A stretch of DNA of 64,000 bases. It comes from Bacillus glycinifermentans (GTDB lineage Bacteria; Bacillota; Bacilli; Bacillales; Bacillaceae). Location: contig NZ_LECW02000067.1 of NCBI RefSeq assembly GCF_001042475.2, positions 52,457-116,456 on the forward strand, given 5' to 3'. Below are positions 18,178-27,349 of this stretch, one piece after another. Made by a program: the position numbers and the translations under genes. The first letter of the stretch is position 1. Each line of letters starts with the position of its first letter. The notes below the pieces were generated by a model, which saw nothing but the letters and a program-made list of their open reading frames with translations, was not told the origin of the DNA and ran no database searches.

Positions 18178-19864
18178 ACGGAATCATCCATGAGAACGCA
18201 TGATGCTGCAAAAACGTGATGATGCATACGAGCAGCAAGAGAAATAAACTGTGTTTCACCGTAAAGCGGAGCAGATCGGATTCTTTTCCGGCCAGGCCGA
18301 CGGCGGCGCAGGCTACTGCGATCGATTGCGGGGATATCATTTTCCCCGTAACGCCGCCAGATGAATTGGCGGCCACCGCAAGCACCGGCTCCATTCCGAC
18401 AGATGACGCCGTCACTTTTTGCAGGCTGCCGAACAGCAGGTTTGCCGAGGTATCGGAGCCTGTAATAAAGACGCCGAGCCAGCCGAGCACAGGAGAGAAA
18501 AATGAAAACATCGCACCCGTCATGGCAAGCGACATGCCGAGCGTCGTGCTCATGCCCGAAGAGTTGGTGACATAGGCAAAGCCGACGACGGAAGCGATCG
18601 TCAACACGGGCTTTCTCAGTTCCTTCAGGGTGTCGACAAAAACGGAGCCCCACTCTTTCCATGAAACAGCCGTGATAAACTTGGTCAGCACAGCGGCAAG
18701 CAGAATCGCAGTTCCTGCTGAGCCGAGCAGATCGAGTTTATAAAGGGCTTCAAGCGGCTTACCCGCCCCATCGAGGATCTCGTTGTTCAAAAAAGGCACA
18801 CCCGGAGCAAATGACAAACGGCTGCCGATTTCATTGATAAAAAGCAGGAACGGATTTGCCCCTTGATAATGACCTGTCAGCGCTTCTTTCACAGCGGGAA
18901 TGCCCCATATGGAGACCATTGCGGTTAGCAATAAAAACGGTGTCCACGCTTTCAAAATGCGGCCGGCCGAATACGTGCGCTCTTGTTTTTCCTGTCTCGC
19001 TTCCGCGGCGGCGGCCGCCTCTTTTTCCCCGGGAAATCTGAACGTCGTCTTCGGCTTCCAGAACTTTAAAAATACGGCGAGCGCAACAAGCGAAACGATG
19101 GCCGACAAGATATCCGGAAGCTCAGGCCCCAGGAAATTCGAGCTTACATATTGCGTGGCGGCAAAAGAAACGCCCGACACCAAAATGGCCGGCAGCACTT
19201 CCAAAGACCTCCTGAAGCCGCTCATGATCACGATCAAATAAAACGGAATAAAAACGGATAAAAACGGGAGCTGACGGCCGACCATTTTTGAAATATCCAT
19301 CGCCGGTATTCCGGTCGGCCCTTCGACTGCGATAATCGGTATCCCGATCGCGCCGAAGGCGACAGGCGCCGTGTTGGCAATTAAACAGATGCCTGCCGCG
19401 TATAAAGGGTTGAATCCGAGCCCGACAAGCAGTGCGGCCGATATCGCAACCGGGGCCCCAAATCCGGCCGCTCCCTCTAAAAACGCACCGAATGAAAACG
19501 CTATCAAAAGTGCCTGCAGGCGCCGGTCATCTGTGATCGACAACACGGAGCTCCGAATCACGTCAAACTGCCCCGTTTTCACCGTCAGCTTGTACAAAAA
19601 GACCGATGTGACGATGATCCAGCCGATTGGCAAAAGCCCGTACACTGCGCCCTGCGATGCGGACATGACGGCTTTTTCGGCGGGTATGCCGTAGACGAAA
19701 ACAGCCAAAACAAGCGCGATCAATAAGGTCGTCAACCCGGCTGTATGCCCTTTCATTCTTTTGATGGCCAAAGCCCAGAAAAAATATAAAATCGGTATAA
19801 GCGCTGCAATTGAAGAGAGCAGCAAATTGTTCCCCAGCGGAGTGTAAATTTGAGTCCATCCCAT
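18176..19864 (-). CDS. lutP: LutP, L-lactate permease
   Basis: 562-residue LctP-family transporter with about 12-14 membrane helices, importing L-lactate with protons. It begins MGWTQIYTPLGNNLLLSSI. The ATG at 19864 is chosen because AAGGGGG lies eight bases upstream and the length then matches the family; the open frame extends 42 codons further without support. It is divergent from lutR with a 213-bp spacer holding a putative LutR operator at 19911-19921. Here the permease and regulator sit next to lutABC; in B. subtilis, as I recall, the two groups are separated. Confidence 0.92.
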   Translation of the reverse strand: MGWTQIYTPLGNNLLLSSIAALIPILYFFWALAIKRMKGHTAGLTTLLIALVLAVFVYGIPAEKAVMSASQGAVYGLLPIGWIIVTSVFLYKLTVKTGQFDVIRSSVLSITDDRRLQALLIAFSFGAFLEGAAGFGAPVAISAALLVGLGFNPLYAAGICLIANTAPVAFGAIGIPIIAVEGPTGIPAMDISKMVGRQLPFLSVFIPFYLIVIMSGFRRSLEVLPAILVSGVSFAATQYVSSNFLGPELPDILSAIVSLVALAVFLKFWKPKTTFRFPGEKEAAAAAEARQEKQERTYSAGRILKAWTPFLLLTAMVSIWGIPAVKEALTGHYQGANPFLLFINEIGSRLSFAPGVPFLNNEILDGAGKPLEALYKLDLLGSAGTAILLAAVLTKFITAVSWKEWGSVFVDTLKELRKPVLTIASVVGFAYVTNSSGMSTTLGMSLAMTGAMFSFFSPVLGWLGVFITGSDTSANLLFGSLQKVTASSVGMEPVLAVAANSSGGVTGKMISPQSIAVACAAVGLAGKESDLLRFTVKHSLFLLLLVCIITFLQHHAFSWMIP

Positions 19865-19910
19865 CTCCTCATTCCCCCTTTGTTGGTAAAACGGCCTGTC
19901 CAAAATCAGA

Positions 19911-19977
19911 CATCTGATGACATGATGACAGGACCAATCACATTTAGCATTATATTTCTGAATGTTCAAAATTACAA
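19911..19977 (-). promoter_or_regulatory. lutP promoter and putative LutR operator
   Basis: On the minus strand -35 TTGTAA (19977-19972) and -10 TATAAT (19954-19949) are 17 bp apart. The predicted start is near 19943. Downstream of it lies GTCATCAGATG (19921-19911), an 11-mer repeated exactly upstream of lutA. This position suits a repressor block. Confidence 0.6.
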
Positions 19978-20026
19978 TCTTTTTTTGCATGACGCTCCGG
20001 CTATATATTCAAACTGGAAAGAGCGG

Positions 20027-20032
20027 TATAAT
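20027..20032 (+). promoter_or_regulatory. Putative lutR -10 element
   Basis: A perfect TATAAT lies 45 bases before the lutR TTG start. No good -35 is visible 17 bp upstream. Confidence 0.4.
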
Positions 20033-20077
20033 AAAAAAATGAAGCATCACGTGCAGTCTGTCGATGAGGTGAAAAAA

Positions 20078-20806
20078 TTGAAATATAAGCAAATCAAGAC
20101 GAAAAAAATATACGAGGAAGTAGCTGAAGCGCTGCTTGATACGATCAAAAAAGGCGAGCTTCAGCCTGGGGATAAACTCGATTCCGTCCAATCGCTCGCC
20201 GACAGCTTTCAAGTCAGCCGCTCAGCCGTCCGGGAAGCCCTCTCTGCTTTAAAAGCGATGGGGATGGTCGAAATGAAGCAAGGGGAAGGCACCTATGTGA
20301 AAACGTTCGAGCCTGAACAAATCTCAATCCCGCTTTCAGCCGCCCTTCTGATGAAAAAGAAAGATGTCGCTGAGCTGCTTGAAGTGAGGAAAATTCTGGA
20401 AATTGGCGCCGTCTCGGCTGCGGCGGAAAAGCGGACGGAAGAAGACCTGGAACGCATGCATGCGGCGCTTGCCGATATGAATCTGGCCGACGGGAACGAT
20501 GAGCTCGGCGAAAAAGCCGATCTTGCGTTTCATTTGGCGCTGGCCGGTGCATCGCAAAACGGCTTGTTAAAAGGCCTGATGAACCATGTCTCATCACTCC
20601 TGATCGAAACGATGAGAGAAACGCGGAAAATCTGGCTGTTTTCCAAAAAAACGACCGTAAAGCGGCTGTACGAAGAGCATGAAGCGATCTACAGGGCCGT
20701 GAAAGAGCAGGACGGACAAAAAGCCGAACAGGCGATGCTTGAGCACCTGACAAACGTCGAAAAAGTGCTGGCCTCGTACTTTGAAGAAACAGAGCAGCCC
20801 CATTGA
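20078..20806 (+). CDS. lutR: LutR, GntR/FadR-family lactate regulator
   Basis: 242-residue regulator. The N-terminal winged helix has the GntR signature LQPGDKLDSVQSLADSFQVS-RSAVREALSALKAMG (about residues 23-57). The C-terminal all-helical FCD effector domain has the metal/ligand histidines (FHLALAGAS). It represses lut genes in the absence of lactate and, in B. subtilis, affects biofilm genes. The TTG at 20078 is chosen because GAGGTG lies six bases upstream and the protein then matches LutR. Longer in-frame starts (ATG 20039, GTG 20069) lack sites. A hairpin terminator follows. Confidence 0.88.
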   Translation: MKYKQIKTKKIYEEVAEALLDTIKKGELQPGDKLDSVQSLADSFQVSRSAVREALSALKAMGMVEMKQGEGTYVKTFEPEQISIPLSAALLMKKKDVAELLEVRKILEIGAVSAAAEKRTEEDLERMHAALADMNLADGNDELGEKADLAFHLALAGASQNGLLKGLMNHVSSLLIETMRETRKIWLFSKKTTVKRLYEEHEAIYRAVKEQDGQKAEQAMLEHLTNVEKVLASYFEETEQPH

Positions 20807-20832
20807 AAAGCAGACGAGCGTCTGCTTTTTCT
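20806..20832 (+). terminator. lutR terminator
   Basis: AAAAGCAGACG and CGTCTGCTTTTT form a tight hairpin with T5, overlapping the last base of the stop codon. Confidence 0.8.
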
Positions 20833-20920
20833 TATAGAGCCGGACCCGAAACTCGAAAGAAACCCCTTTCAAAAAAAGTTCACAAGGTGTAAGATGAAAA
20901 AAGAGGTTTTTACATCCAAG

Positions 20921-20931
20921 TCATCAGATGA
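20921..20931 (+). promoter_or_regulatory. Putative LutR operator upstream of lutABC
   Basis: TCATCAGATGA is a palindrome centred 40 bases before the lutA ATG. Its flank (AAGTCATCAGATGACCT) contains the same 11-mer GTCATCAGATG found in the lutP-lutR spacer. GntR-family operators are typically such short dyads. Confidence 0.6.
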
Positions 20932-20965
20932 CCTGACTAATTCAGGTCGGGGAGAGGGGATCAAG

Positions 20966-21682
20966 ATGAAAGTTTCACTGTTTGTCACGTGTTTGGTTGA
21001 CATGTTCCAGACGAATGTCGGAAAAGCAACCGTTGAGCTGCTGGAACGGCTGGGATGTGAAGTCGATTTTCCCGAAGGCCAAATCTGCTGCGGCCAGCCT
21101 GCATACAACAGCGGGTATGTCAAAGACTCCAAAAAGGCGATGAGACGGATGATTGAAACGTTTGAAGGGGCAGAATACGTCGTCAGTCCTTCCGGTTCAT
21201 GCGCTTTTATGTTCAAGGAATATCCGCACCTTTTTCAGGATGAGCCTGCCTGGGCGGAAAAAGCGCAGCGGCTTGCCGACAAAACGTATGAGCTGACCGA
21301 CTTTATCGTCAATGTACTGAAAGTGGAGGACGTGGGGGCAAGGCTTGAGAAAAAGGCGACTTATCATACGTCATGCCACATGACCAGGCTTCTCGGGGTA
21401 ACAGACGCGCCGATGAAGCTGCTGCAGCATGTGAAGGGGCTTGAGTTCACACCGCTGCCCCGAAAGCATGACTGCTGCGGATTCGGGGGGACATTTTCGG
21501 TGAAAATGTCGCAAATTTCGGAGCAGATGGTCGACGAGAAAGTGGCGTGTGTCGAAGAAACGGCCGCAGATGTGCTCATCGGGGCGGACTGCGGCTGTCT
21601 GATGAATATCGGGGGGCGGATCGCAAGGAAAGAAAAACCGATTCAAGTGATGCACATCGCTGAGGTCTTAAACAGCAGATAA
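20966..21682 (+). CDS. lutA: LutA, L-lactate oxidation iron-sulfur subunit
   Basis: 238-residue protein with two CCG (DUF224) domains of the heterodisulfide reductase type. The cysteine motifs are [11 protein letters not shown] near residue 35 and [10 protein letters not shown] near residue 170, with further single Cys residues that bind an Fe-S cluster. With LutB and LutC it oxidises L-lactate to pyruvate, passing electrons to the respiratory chain. The ATG at 20966 follows GGAGAGGGG by six bases; the longer open frame would include the operator and is rejected. Confidence 0.92.
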   Translation: MKVSLFVTCLVDMFQTNVGKATVELLERLGCEVDFPEGQICCGQPAYNSGYVKDSKKAMRRMIETFEGAEYVVSPSGSCAFMFKEYPHLFQDEPAWAEKAQRLADKTYELTDFIVNVLKVEDVGARLEKKATYHTSCHMTRLLGVTDAPMKLLQHVKGLEFTPLPRKHDCCGFGGTFSVKMSQISEQMVDEKVACVEETAADVLIGADCGCLMNIGGRIARKEKPIQVMHIAEVLNSR

Positions 21683-21721
21683 CACATCCGGTCATTTCAC
21701 AGATAGAGGGGGACGATGGTC

Positions 21722-23149
21722 ATGGCAATGAAGATCGGAACACAACATTTTAAAGACCGCGTATCAGAGGGGCTTGAAAATCACTTCATGAGAGGCGCCG
21801 TTTCAAGCGCCCAGGAACGGTTGAGGGCCCGCCGGCTTGAAGCGGCTGAAGAGCTCGGCAACTGGGAAGAATGGCGGTCTCTCGCCGAAGAAATCAGACA
21901 GCACGTACTGGCGAATCTCGACTATTATCTTGAGCAGCTCGCCGAAAATGTCGCCAAAAAAGGCGGGCACGTTTTCTTTGCGGAAACGGCAGAAGAAGCG
22001 ACAGGCTACATACGCGACGTCGTCAAAAAGAAAAACGGCAAAAAAATCGTCAAATCAAAATCGATGGTCACGGAAGAAATCAATATGAACGAAGTGCTTG
22101 CAAGAGAAGGATGCGAGGTGGTCGAAACCGATTTGGGAGAATACATCCTTCAGATCGATGACCACGATCCGCCGTCGCATATCGTGGCGCCCGCGCTTCA
22201 TAAAAACAAAGAGCAAATCCGCGACGTTTTCAAAGAGCGGCTCGACTACCGCAAAACGGAAAAGCCCGAGGAGCTCGTCATGCACGCGAGAGCCGTGCTC
22301 AGGAAAAAGTTTTTGGAGGCGGACATCGGAATTACGGGCTGCAACTTCGCGATTGCCGATACGGGCTCCGTCAGCCTCGTCACAAACGAAGGGAACGGAC
22401 GCCTCGTTACGACGATTCCGAAAACGCAGATTACCGTCATGGGGATGGAACGGATTGTCCCGTCTTTCGACGAATTCGAGGTGCTTGTCGGAATGCTGAC
22501 GAGAAGCGCCGTCGGTCAGCGGCTGACAAGCTATATCACCGCGCTGACAGGACCGAAGCTCCCTGATGAAGCGGACGGACCGGAAGAGTTTCATCTCGTG
22601 ATCGTCGACAACGGCCGCTCGAAGATTCTCGGAACCGAATTTCAATCGGTTCTTCAATGTATCCGCTGTGCGGCCTGCATCAACGTCTGTCCGGTCTACC
22701 GCCATGTCGGCGGACATTCCTACGGCTCGATTTATCCAGGACCGATCGGTGCGGTATTATCTCCGCTGCTCTGCGGGTATGACGACTACAAAGAGCTTCC
22801 TTACGCATCGTCGTTGTGTGGGGCCTGTACGGAAGCCTGTCCGGTGAAAATTCCTCTTCACGAGCTGCTCTTAAAACACCGCCAGCGCATCGTAGAACAG
22901 GAAGGGCGCGCTCCGATTGCCGAAAAGCTGGCGATGAAAGCCTTCGGTCTCGGAACGTCTGCACCGTCGCTTTATAAAATGGGATCAAAATGGGCTCCGG
23001 CGGCGATGAAGCCGTTTAAAGAAGGCGAAAAGATTACGAAGGGACCGGGGCCATTGAAGCAATGGACGCAAATCCGCGACTTTCCCGCACCGAACCGGTC
23101 CAGATTCCGCGACTGGTTCCAGGACAGACAGAAGGGGGAAGACAGATGA
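21722..23149 (+). CDS. lutB: LutB, L-lactate oxidation iron-sulfur subunit
   Basis: 475-residue protein combining an LUD domain with two 4Fe-4S ferredoxin motifs: [15 protein letters not shown] (about residues 311-325) and [13 protein letters not shown] (about 360-372). It is the electron-transfer core of the LutABC complex. The second ATG (21722) lies nine bases from AGGGGG, while 21716 is only three bases away, so 21722 is preferred. The stop overlaps the lutC ATG (ATGA). A 220-codon open frame on the opposite strand inside this gene is a shadow. Confidence 0.92.
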   Translation: MAMKIGTQHFKDRVSEGLENHFMRGAVSSAQERLRARRLEAAEELGNWEEWRSLAEEIRQHVLANLDYYLEQLAENVAKKGGHVFFAETAEEATGYIRDVVKKKNGKKIVKSKSMVTEEINMNEVLAREGCEVVETDLGEYILQIDDHDPPSHIVAPALHKNKEQIRDVFKERLDYRKTEKPEELVMHARAVLRKKFLEADIGITGCNFAIADTGSVSLVTNEGNGRLVTTIPKTQITVMGMERIVPSFDEFEVLVGMLTRSAVGQRLTSYITALTGPKLPDEADGPEEFHLVIVDNGRSKILGTEFQSVLQCIRCAACINVCPVYRHVGGHSYGSIYPGPIGAVLSPLLCGYDDYKELPYASSLCGACTEACPVKIPLHELLLKHRQRIVEQEGRAPIAEKLAMKAFGLGTSAPSLYKMGSKWAPAAMKPFKEGEKITKGPGPLKQWTQIRDFPAPNRSRFRDWFQDRQKGEDR

Positions 23150-23868
23150 CAAACGGAACGATCCAAAACAAGGAAAGCTTCTTAAACAGGGTTGCCGAAA
23201 GACTCGGCCGCGAAAGGAGATCATCAGGCGTCACAACACCCGATTACACATATCAGCCGCAGCACAAAGTGTATCAAGGATATACGCCCGATGAGCTCTT
23301 AGGCGTATTAAAGGAGCACTGCCTGAAGATTCATACCGAACTGATTGAAACGGACGCCGTCAGCTTGTACGATGCGCTCCATGATCAAGTATCGCGATTT
23401 GGCGGGGGCCCCGTGATCGTTCCGAAAGACGATCGCTTTCAAGAATTCGGACTGTCCGGGCTGCTTGCCGATACATGGCCGCAAGAAGGCACACAAGTGT
23501 GGGAATGGGATGCGGCCGCTGGAGACGAAAATATTAAGCACGCCGAACAGGCGAACGTCGGCATCACATTCAGCGAAATCACCCTTGCGGAATCAGGCAC
23601 CGTCGTCCTTTTCAGCTCAAAAGATAAAGGGCGCTCCGTGAGCCTGTTGCCGACGACATACATCGCCATCGTGCCGAAAAGCACGATCGTCCCGAGAATG
23701 ACGCAGGCAAGCCGGATCATTAAACAGAGGATTGCAGAAGGCAGCGTCATCCCGTCCTGCATCAACTATGTGACAGGACCGAGCAATTCCGCCGATATCG
23801 AAATGGACCTCGTTGTCGGCGTCCACGGACCTGTCAAAGCGGCTTATATTGTGGTGACAGACCGCTAA
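23146..23868 (+). CDS. lutC: LutC, L-lactate utilisation protein
   Basis: 240-residue LUD-domain protein, third member of the lactate oxidation complex. The conserved [17 protein letters not shown] segment (about residues 140-156) is typical of LutC/YkgG proteins. Translation is coupled to lutB by an ATGA overlap, with GAAGGGGGAA as ribosome site. A strong bidirectional terminator follows at 23868-23903. Confidence 0.92.
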   Translation: MTNGTIQNKESFLNRVAERLGRERRSSGVTTPDYTYQPQHKVYQGYTPDELLGVLKEHCLKIHTELIETDAVSLYDALHDQVSRFGGGPVIVPKDDRFQEFGLSGLLADTWPQEGTQVWEWDAAAGDENIKHAEQANVGITFSEITLAESGTVVLFSSKDKGRSVSLLPTTYIAIVPKSTIVPRMTQASRIIKQRIAEGSVIPSCINYVTGPSNSADIEMDLVVGVHGPVKAAYIVVTDR

Positions 23869-23903
23869 AAAACTTCAGCGCTATCATGCGCTGAAGTTTT
23901 TTT
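23868..23903. terminator. Bidirectional terminator after lutC
   Basis: AAAAACTTCAGCGC and GCGCTGAAGTTTTTTT flank a six-base loop. The hairpin is symmetrical and serves lutC (plus) and the hydrolase gene ending at 23909 (minus). Confidence 0.88.
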
Positions 23904-23908
23904 AGCAG

Positions 23909-25666
23909 TCACTTTCCCGGTATGACAGGGAGAATGATTGCAGAAGGATGATCTCTGTCATGAAGGATGGTTTGCCTCGCTGTCCGGGCATCTTCCTTGC
24001 GGCCGTTTCCGATATCAAGCCCGTTGTTGAGATTCCGGTCCCAGCGGGGAAAACTGCTGCTTGTGATATCCAAGCGGATGCGGTGCCCTTTTTTGAATAC
24101 GTTGCTCGTTGACCAGAGGTCGATTTCATAAAGGTACGCTTTTCCCGGCTCGATCAGGCTCGGTTTTTCGCCTTTTGAGCTGTTCCGGAAGCGGGCCCGG
24201 ATGATGCCGTCGGTCAAATTGTATGCCGAGCCGTCGGGGTGTACGTCAATCAAGCGGGCGACAAAATCGGTGTCAGCCGCACTCGAGACCGCCCACAGCC
24301 TGACCGTTACAGGCCCTGTCACTTCCGTGTCTTCTTCGAGAACAGGGGAAGTGTACACCAATACATCTTCCCGTTTTTCAATGTCCCTTTGATCATGGGC
24401 GCCGCTTGTAAAATCAGGCGGCATCATGATGGCTCCGCCTTTTGTCGGAACGGGATGCAGCGGATCGTAGACGAAATGATCGGGTGCTTCCGCATCAGGC
24501 GGCGCCGCGCTGAGAGTTCCGTCGCCATGCAATGTATTCGCCTGACCGCCGCTGTGCAAATAATACGGCGTAAACCGGGTGCGGGCGAGCGGCCATTCGT
24601 TTTCATCGCGCCACACGTTTTCTCCCATCACGAACAATTTGATCGGCGCTTCATTCGTCATGCCGGTATCGATTCCTTTTACGAAATGATCAAACCACCG
24701 CAAATGGATCCCGTCCAAATCAAGGGAAGCGGAATGGGCGGCTAATCCGAAATTCTTTTCGCCCGACTGATGGCTATGATCCAAATGCTGCCACGGGCCG
24801 ATGATCAGCCGGCTTTGCCGGGCTTCAGGAGTGGCGCCGTTTTCTCGCATGTGCAGAAAGTTCTCAATCGTTCCCGCCAGGAATATATCGTACCAGCCGG
24901 CGATATTCAGCACAGGCGTCGTGAATGTATGATACTTCCCTTTTAAAGATAAATGGTCCGTATATTTCCGATCCATACCCCTCTTGATCAGTTCAAGAAT
25001 AGAAGGCGCGACGCGGTTTCGCCGAAACGGCGCAAAATCCTTCAGCGGGAGCGCTTCGATCTCTGTTTTGAGCTGATCAATGTCTGAGATCAATCGTTTT
25101 CTCGCAGCCGCGAGTTCGTGTTCAGCTGAATACAGCGCCGGCAATGTATCAAGATACATGCCCATTTGCCAGTAAGATAAAAAACCTAGCTCCAATGCGC
25201 CACCCCGGAATATCAGGCCGTCAAAAGGGTCGCTCCAGGAAAATGCCGGAGCCGCCGCTTTCAGCGCTTTTGCTTTTCGCTCTATTCCGGCCCATTGCGT
25301 AAATGCGTAATAAGATGAACCGAACATTCCGACCCGCCCGCTGCTGTAGGGAAGCTTCGCCGCCCAATCGATCGTTTCCTCTGTATCCCCGGCCTCATGG
25401 GCGCTCGTCACAATCGGGTCCCACCCGCCGTCTGATGAAAAACGTCCTCTCGTATCTTGAAGAATGACGACATATCCTTTCTGAACCGCCCGAATCACGC
25501 CATGAAAACCTAACAGCACATGGGGAACGTCCTTCCCGTAGGGGAGGCGGGTCAAAAGAACAGGCCACGATCCTTCGCCTGCCGGCCGGTAAATATTCGC
25601 GCGAAGCACTGTACCGTCTTTCATTGTCAACGGAACATTCAATTCAGTAATGATTTGATCGGTCAT
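23909..25666 (-). CDS. CocE/NonD family alpha/beta-hydrolase
   Basis: 585-residue hydrolase of the Xaa-Pro dipeptidyl-peptidase S15/CocE family. The N-terminal alpha/beta domain has the nucleophile elbow GMFGSSYYAF (Ser near residue 116) and an oxyanion Tyr segment (RLPYGKD near residue 40). The C-terminal jelly-roll domain (VTGPVTVRLWAVSSAADTDF onward) is characteristic. No signal peptide is visible, so it is probably cytoplasmic. The substrate (acyl ester or peptide) cannot be inferred. Its ATG overlaps the stop of the MerR regulator gene by four bases, so both are one transcription unit, presumably induced by the ligand that regulator senses. Confidence 0.85.
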   Translation of the reverse strand: MTDQIITELNVPLTMKDGTVLRANIYRPAGEGSWPVLLTRLPYGKDVPHVLLGFHGVIRAVQKGYVVILQDTRGRFSSDGGWDPIVTSAHEAGDTEETIDWAAKLPYSSGRVGMFGSSYYAFTQWAGIERKAKALKAAAPAFSWSDPFDGLIFRGGALELGFLSYWQMGMYLDTLPALYSAEHELAAARKRLISDIDQLKTEIEALPLKDFAPFRRNRVAPSILELIKRGMDRKYTDHLSLKGKYHTFTTPVLNIAGWYDIFLAGTIENFLHMRENGATPEARQSRLIIGPWQHLDHSHQSGEKNFGLAAHSASLDLDGIHLRWFDHFVKGIDTGMTNEAPIKLFVMGENVWRDENEWPLARTRFTPYYLHSGGQANTLHGDGTLSAAPPDAEAPDHFVYDPLHPVPTKGGAIMMPPDFTSGAHDQRDIEKREDVLVYTSPVLEEDTEVTGPVTVRLWAVSSAADTDFVARLIDVHPDGSAYNLTDGIIRARFRNSSKGEKPSLIEPGKAYLYEIDLWSTSNVFKKGHRIRLDITSSSFPRWDRNLNNGLDIGNGRKEDARTARQTILHDRDHPSAIILPVIPGK

Positions 25667-26499
25667 GCTCCAAACTCCTTTCTGATGCCGGCCTTTTCAA
25701 TCGGGATTTGAACCTCTGCGATATAATCGTTTGAATGTTCATGTTCAGGGTGCAGAAATACTTCGCGGCGCGGCTGATTTTCCTTGATGCGATACCCGTT
25801 TTGTTCAATCCAAACCCCGAGATGCGCGCTTGCTTTGCAAGGGCTTGCCGGATTGCAGCGGTGCAAAAGCGTTGCCATTACCGGAATCTCCGGCAGCCGG
25901 CTCACGCTGCCATTCGGAAGAGACGGCAAGGGACGGCTGATGAGATAGCCTGCTTCTAAATCAATTGCATCTTCACACTCTTCGCAGCCATGCCAAAGAA
26001 TGATTTTGGGAAGCGAAGCCGTGAACCGCTTATCGAATCGCCCCTCCAACTCTTGAAAAAGAGCGGGGATTCGTTTGATCGAAGTCTGCCTCCGTACGGA
26101 TATGAGCTGCCGGCTTTCCGCTTTTTTCAGCACGATCTCGTGCTCGGCGTCTCCATATTCTTCATTTTCTACCTGCTCAAGCCGTTCTTCGATTCGTTTC
26201 AGGCGCGCCTGTTCTTCTTCTATGAGCGTCAAAATCTCTGCTTTTTTGAGCCGGAACATCCCCCTGATCTGTTCTGCCGGCACATTTTCTTCGATAAGCT
26301 CTGCAATCTGCTGAAGCGTGAATCCGAGCTCCTTAAAAGCGAGAATGCGATTCAATAGAAAGAGCTGGTTTGCCGTATAGTAGCGGTAGCCGGTTTCCTG
26401 ATCTGTACAGGCCGGCTTTAACAAACCGATCTGATCATAATACCGCAGGGCTTTTACGGAAACCTGGCTCAGTTTGGAAAACTCGCTGATTTTAAACAA
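25663..26499 (-). CDS. MerR-family regulator with GyrI-like effector domain
   Basis: 278 residues. The N-terminal MerR winged helix (FKISEFSKLSQVSVKALRYYDQIGLLKP) is followed by a long coiled-coil dimerisation helix (about residues 75-120) and a C-terminal GyrI/SOUL-like ligand pocket, as in BltR and BmrR. Such proteins activate promoters with over-long spacers when bound to hydrophobic cations or other small molecules. It shares an operon with the CocE-type hydrolase, which may modify the inducer. The promoter upstream (26529-26560) has the expected MerR architecture, implying autoregulation. Confidence 0.85.
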   Translation of the reverse strand: MFKISEFSKLSQVSVKALRYYDQIGLLKPACTDQETGYRYYTANQLFLLNRILAFKELGFTLQQIAELIEENVPAEQIRGMFRLKKAEILTLIEEEQARLKRIEERLEQVENEEYGDAEHEIVLKKAESRQLISVRRQTSIKRIPALFQELEGRFDKRFTASLPKIILWHGCEECEDAIDLEAGYLISRPLPSLPNGSVSRLPEIPVMATLLHRCNPASPCKASAHLGVWIEQNGYRIKENQPRREVFLHPEHEHSNDYIAEVQIPIEKAGIRKEFGA

Positions 26500-26528
26500 A
26501 AGCTAAAATCTCCTCCTTTCTAAAAGCG

Positions 26529-26560
26529 ATTATAAACCCTCCAGTAGAGGGGAAAGTCAA
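26529..26560 (-). promoter_or_regulatory. MerR-type promoter with operator in a 20-bp spacer
   Basis: On the minus strand -35 TTGACT (26560-26555) and -10 TATAAT (26534-26529) are separated by 20 bp instead of 17. The spacer contains the dyad CCCTCTACTGGAGGG (26551-26537). This geometry is diagnostic of MerR-family control, where the regulator untwists the DNA to align the two boxes. Confidence 0.75.
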
Positions 26561-26581
26561 GACAGATGCGCACGTTTCGAT

Positions 26582-26635
26582 TTAAGGTAATGTTAAGGAT
26601 AAAATTATTTCCGGATAATCTTCAGCCTCTATAAT
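26582..26635 (+). promoter_or_regulatory. Putative activated promoter of the ABC transporter operon
   Basis: Direct repeats TTAAGG at 26582-26587 and 26593-26598 have an 11-bp period, typical of OmpR/PhoB-type response regulators. A -10 TATAAT lies at 26630-26635, without a recognisable -35. The repeats would fall near -60 to -44 from the predicted start, consistent with activation. Confidence 0.4.
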
Positions 26636-26659
26636 AAAGGGATGAAGGAGTGACTTGTG

Positions 26660-27349
26660 ATGCGGGCAATCTGTCTGAATGAATTTAAAAGTCTTTTTAA
26701 AAGTATTAAATCGATTATTGTGATCGCCATCATTTTTTTCGTGAGCTTTAAGGTGGCCGATGTCATCGAAAACTTGCCGGCCGATATGGTCAGCGAATTG
26801 GATTTGGGAAGCGACGCCAATGCAGCCGGAACTGCTATGATCGTATTCCTGCTCGGTTTTCTGATCATCACCGGACTGTCCCATGACATCATCAACCGCG
26901 AGGTCTATACGCGGACGATAAGATTTCTTGTGACGAAAACGTCGCGTCCGAAAATTATCATAGGCAAATTTTTAGGAGTCTGGCTGTTTTGGTTCACGTG
27001 TATTCTGGCATCATACATATTGGTCATGATCGTATCTAAAACGTTTTTATGGCAGAGCGCTGCTGACAGCATGGCATTTCTGACAGCGGCAATCGCGTTA
27101 AATCTCTTATTCTCGGTTATCTTTCCGAAGCCTGCTATGTCAATGTTTTTCGGCATTGTGTTTGCCCTGTTCTTTCCCGCACTCAGCATATGGGCCATCT
27201 TCTCGGACAATATGATGATCAGCTGGTTTAAATATTTGTCGCCCTATTATTATTCTAATCTGGGACATTATTTTACCCTGATCAACATCGTTTACGCGAT
27301 TGCGGTGCTCGGCGGGGCCATCGCTTTATTTAAAAGGAGAGATTTATAA
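26660..27349 (+). CDS. ABC-2 type transporter permease
   Basis: 229-residue membrane protein with six hydrophobic helices, matching ABC-2 export permeases. A charged loop between TM2 and TM3 (NREVYTRTIRFLVTKTSRPKIIIGKF) is the coupling region typical of the class. AAGGAG lies nine bases before the ATG at 26660; a GTG three bases earlier is also possible. Its stop overlaps the ATPase start by one base (TAATG). It probably exports a hydrophobic compound or peptide; no specific homologue is assigned. Confidence 0.8.
   Translation: MRAICLNEFKSLFKSIKSIIVIAIIFFVSFKVADVIENLPADMVSELDLGSDANAAGTAMIVFLLGFLIITGLSHDIINREVYTRTIRFLVTKTSRPKIIIGKFLGVWLFWFTCILASYILVMIVSKTFLWQSAADSMAFLTAAIALNLLFSVIFPKPAMSMFFGIVFALFFPALSIWAIFSDNMMISWFKYLSPYYYSNLGHYFTLINIVYAIAVLGGAIALFKRRDL

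Noticed and set aside
22055..22717. 220-codon open frame on the minus strand inside lutB
   Set aside because: It lies fully antisense to a conserved gene, has no ribosome site and its protein is of low-complexity charged type; a shadow of lutB codon use.
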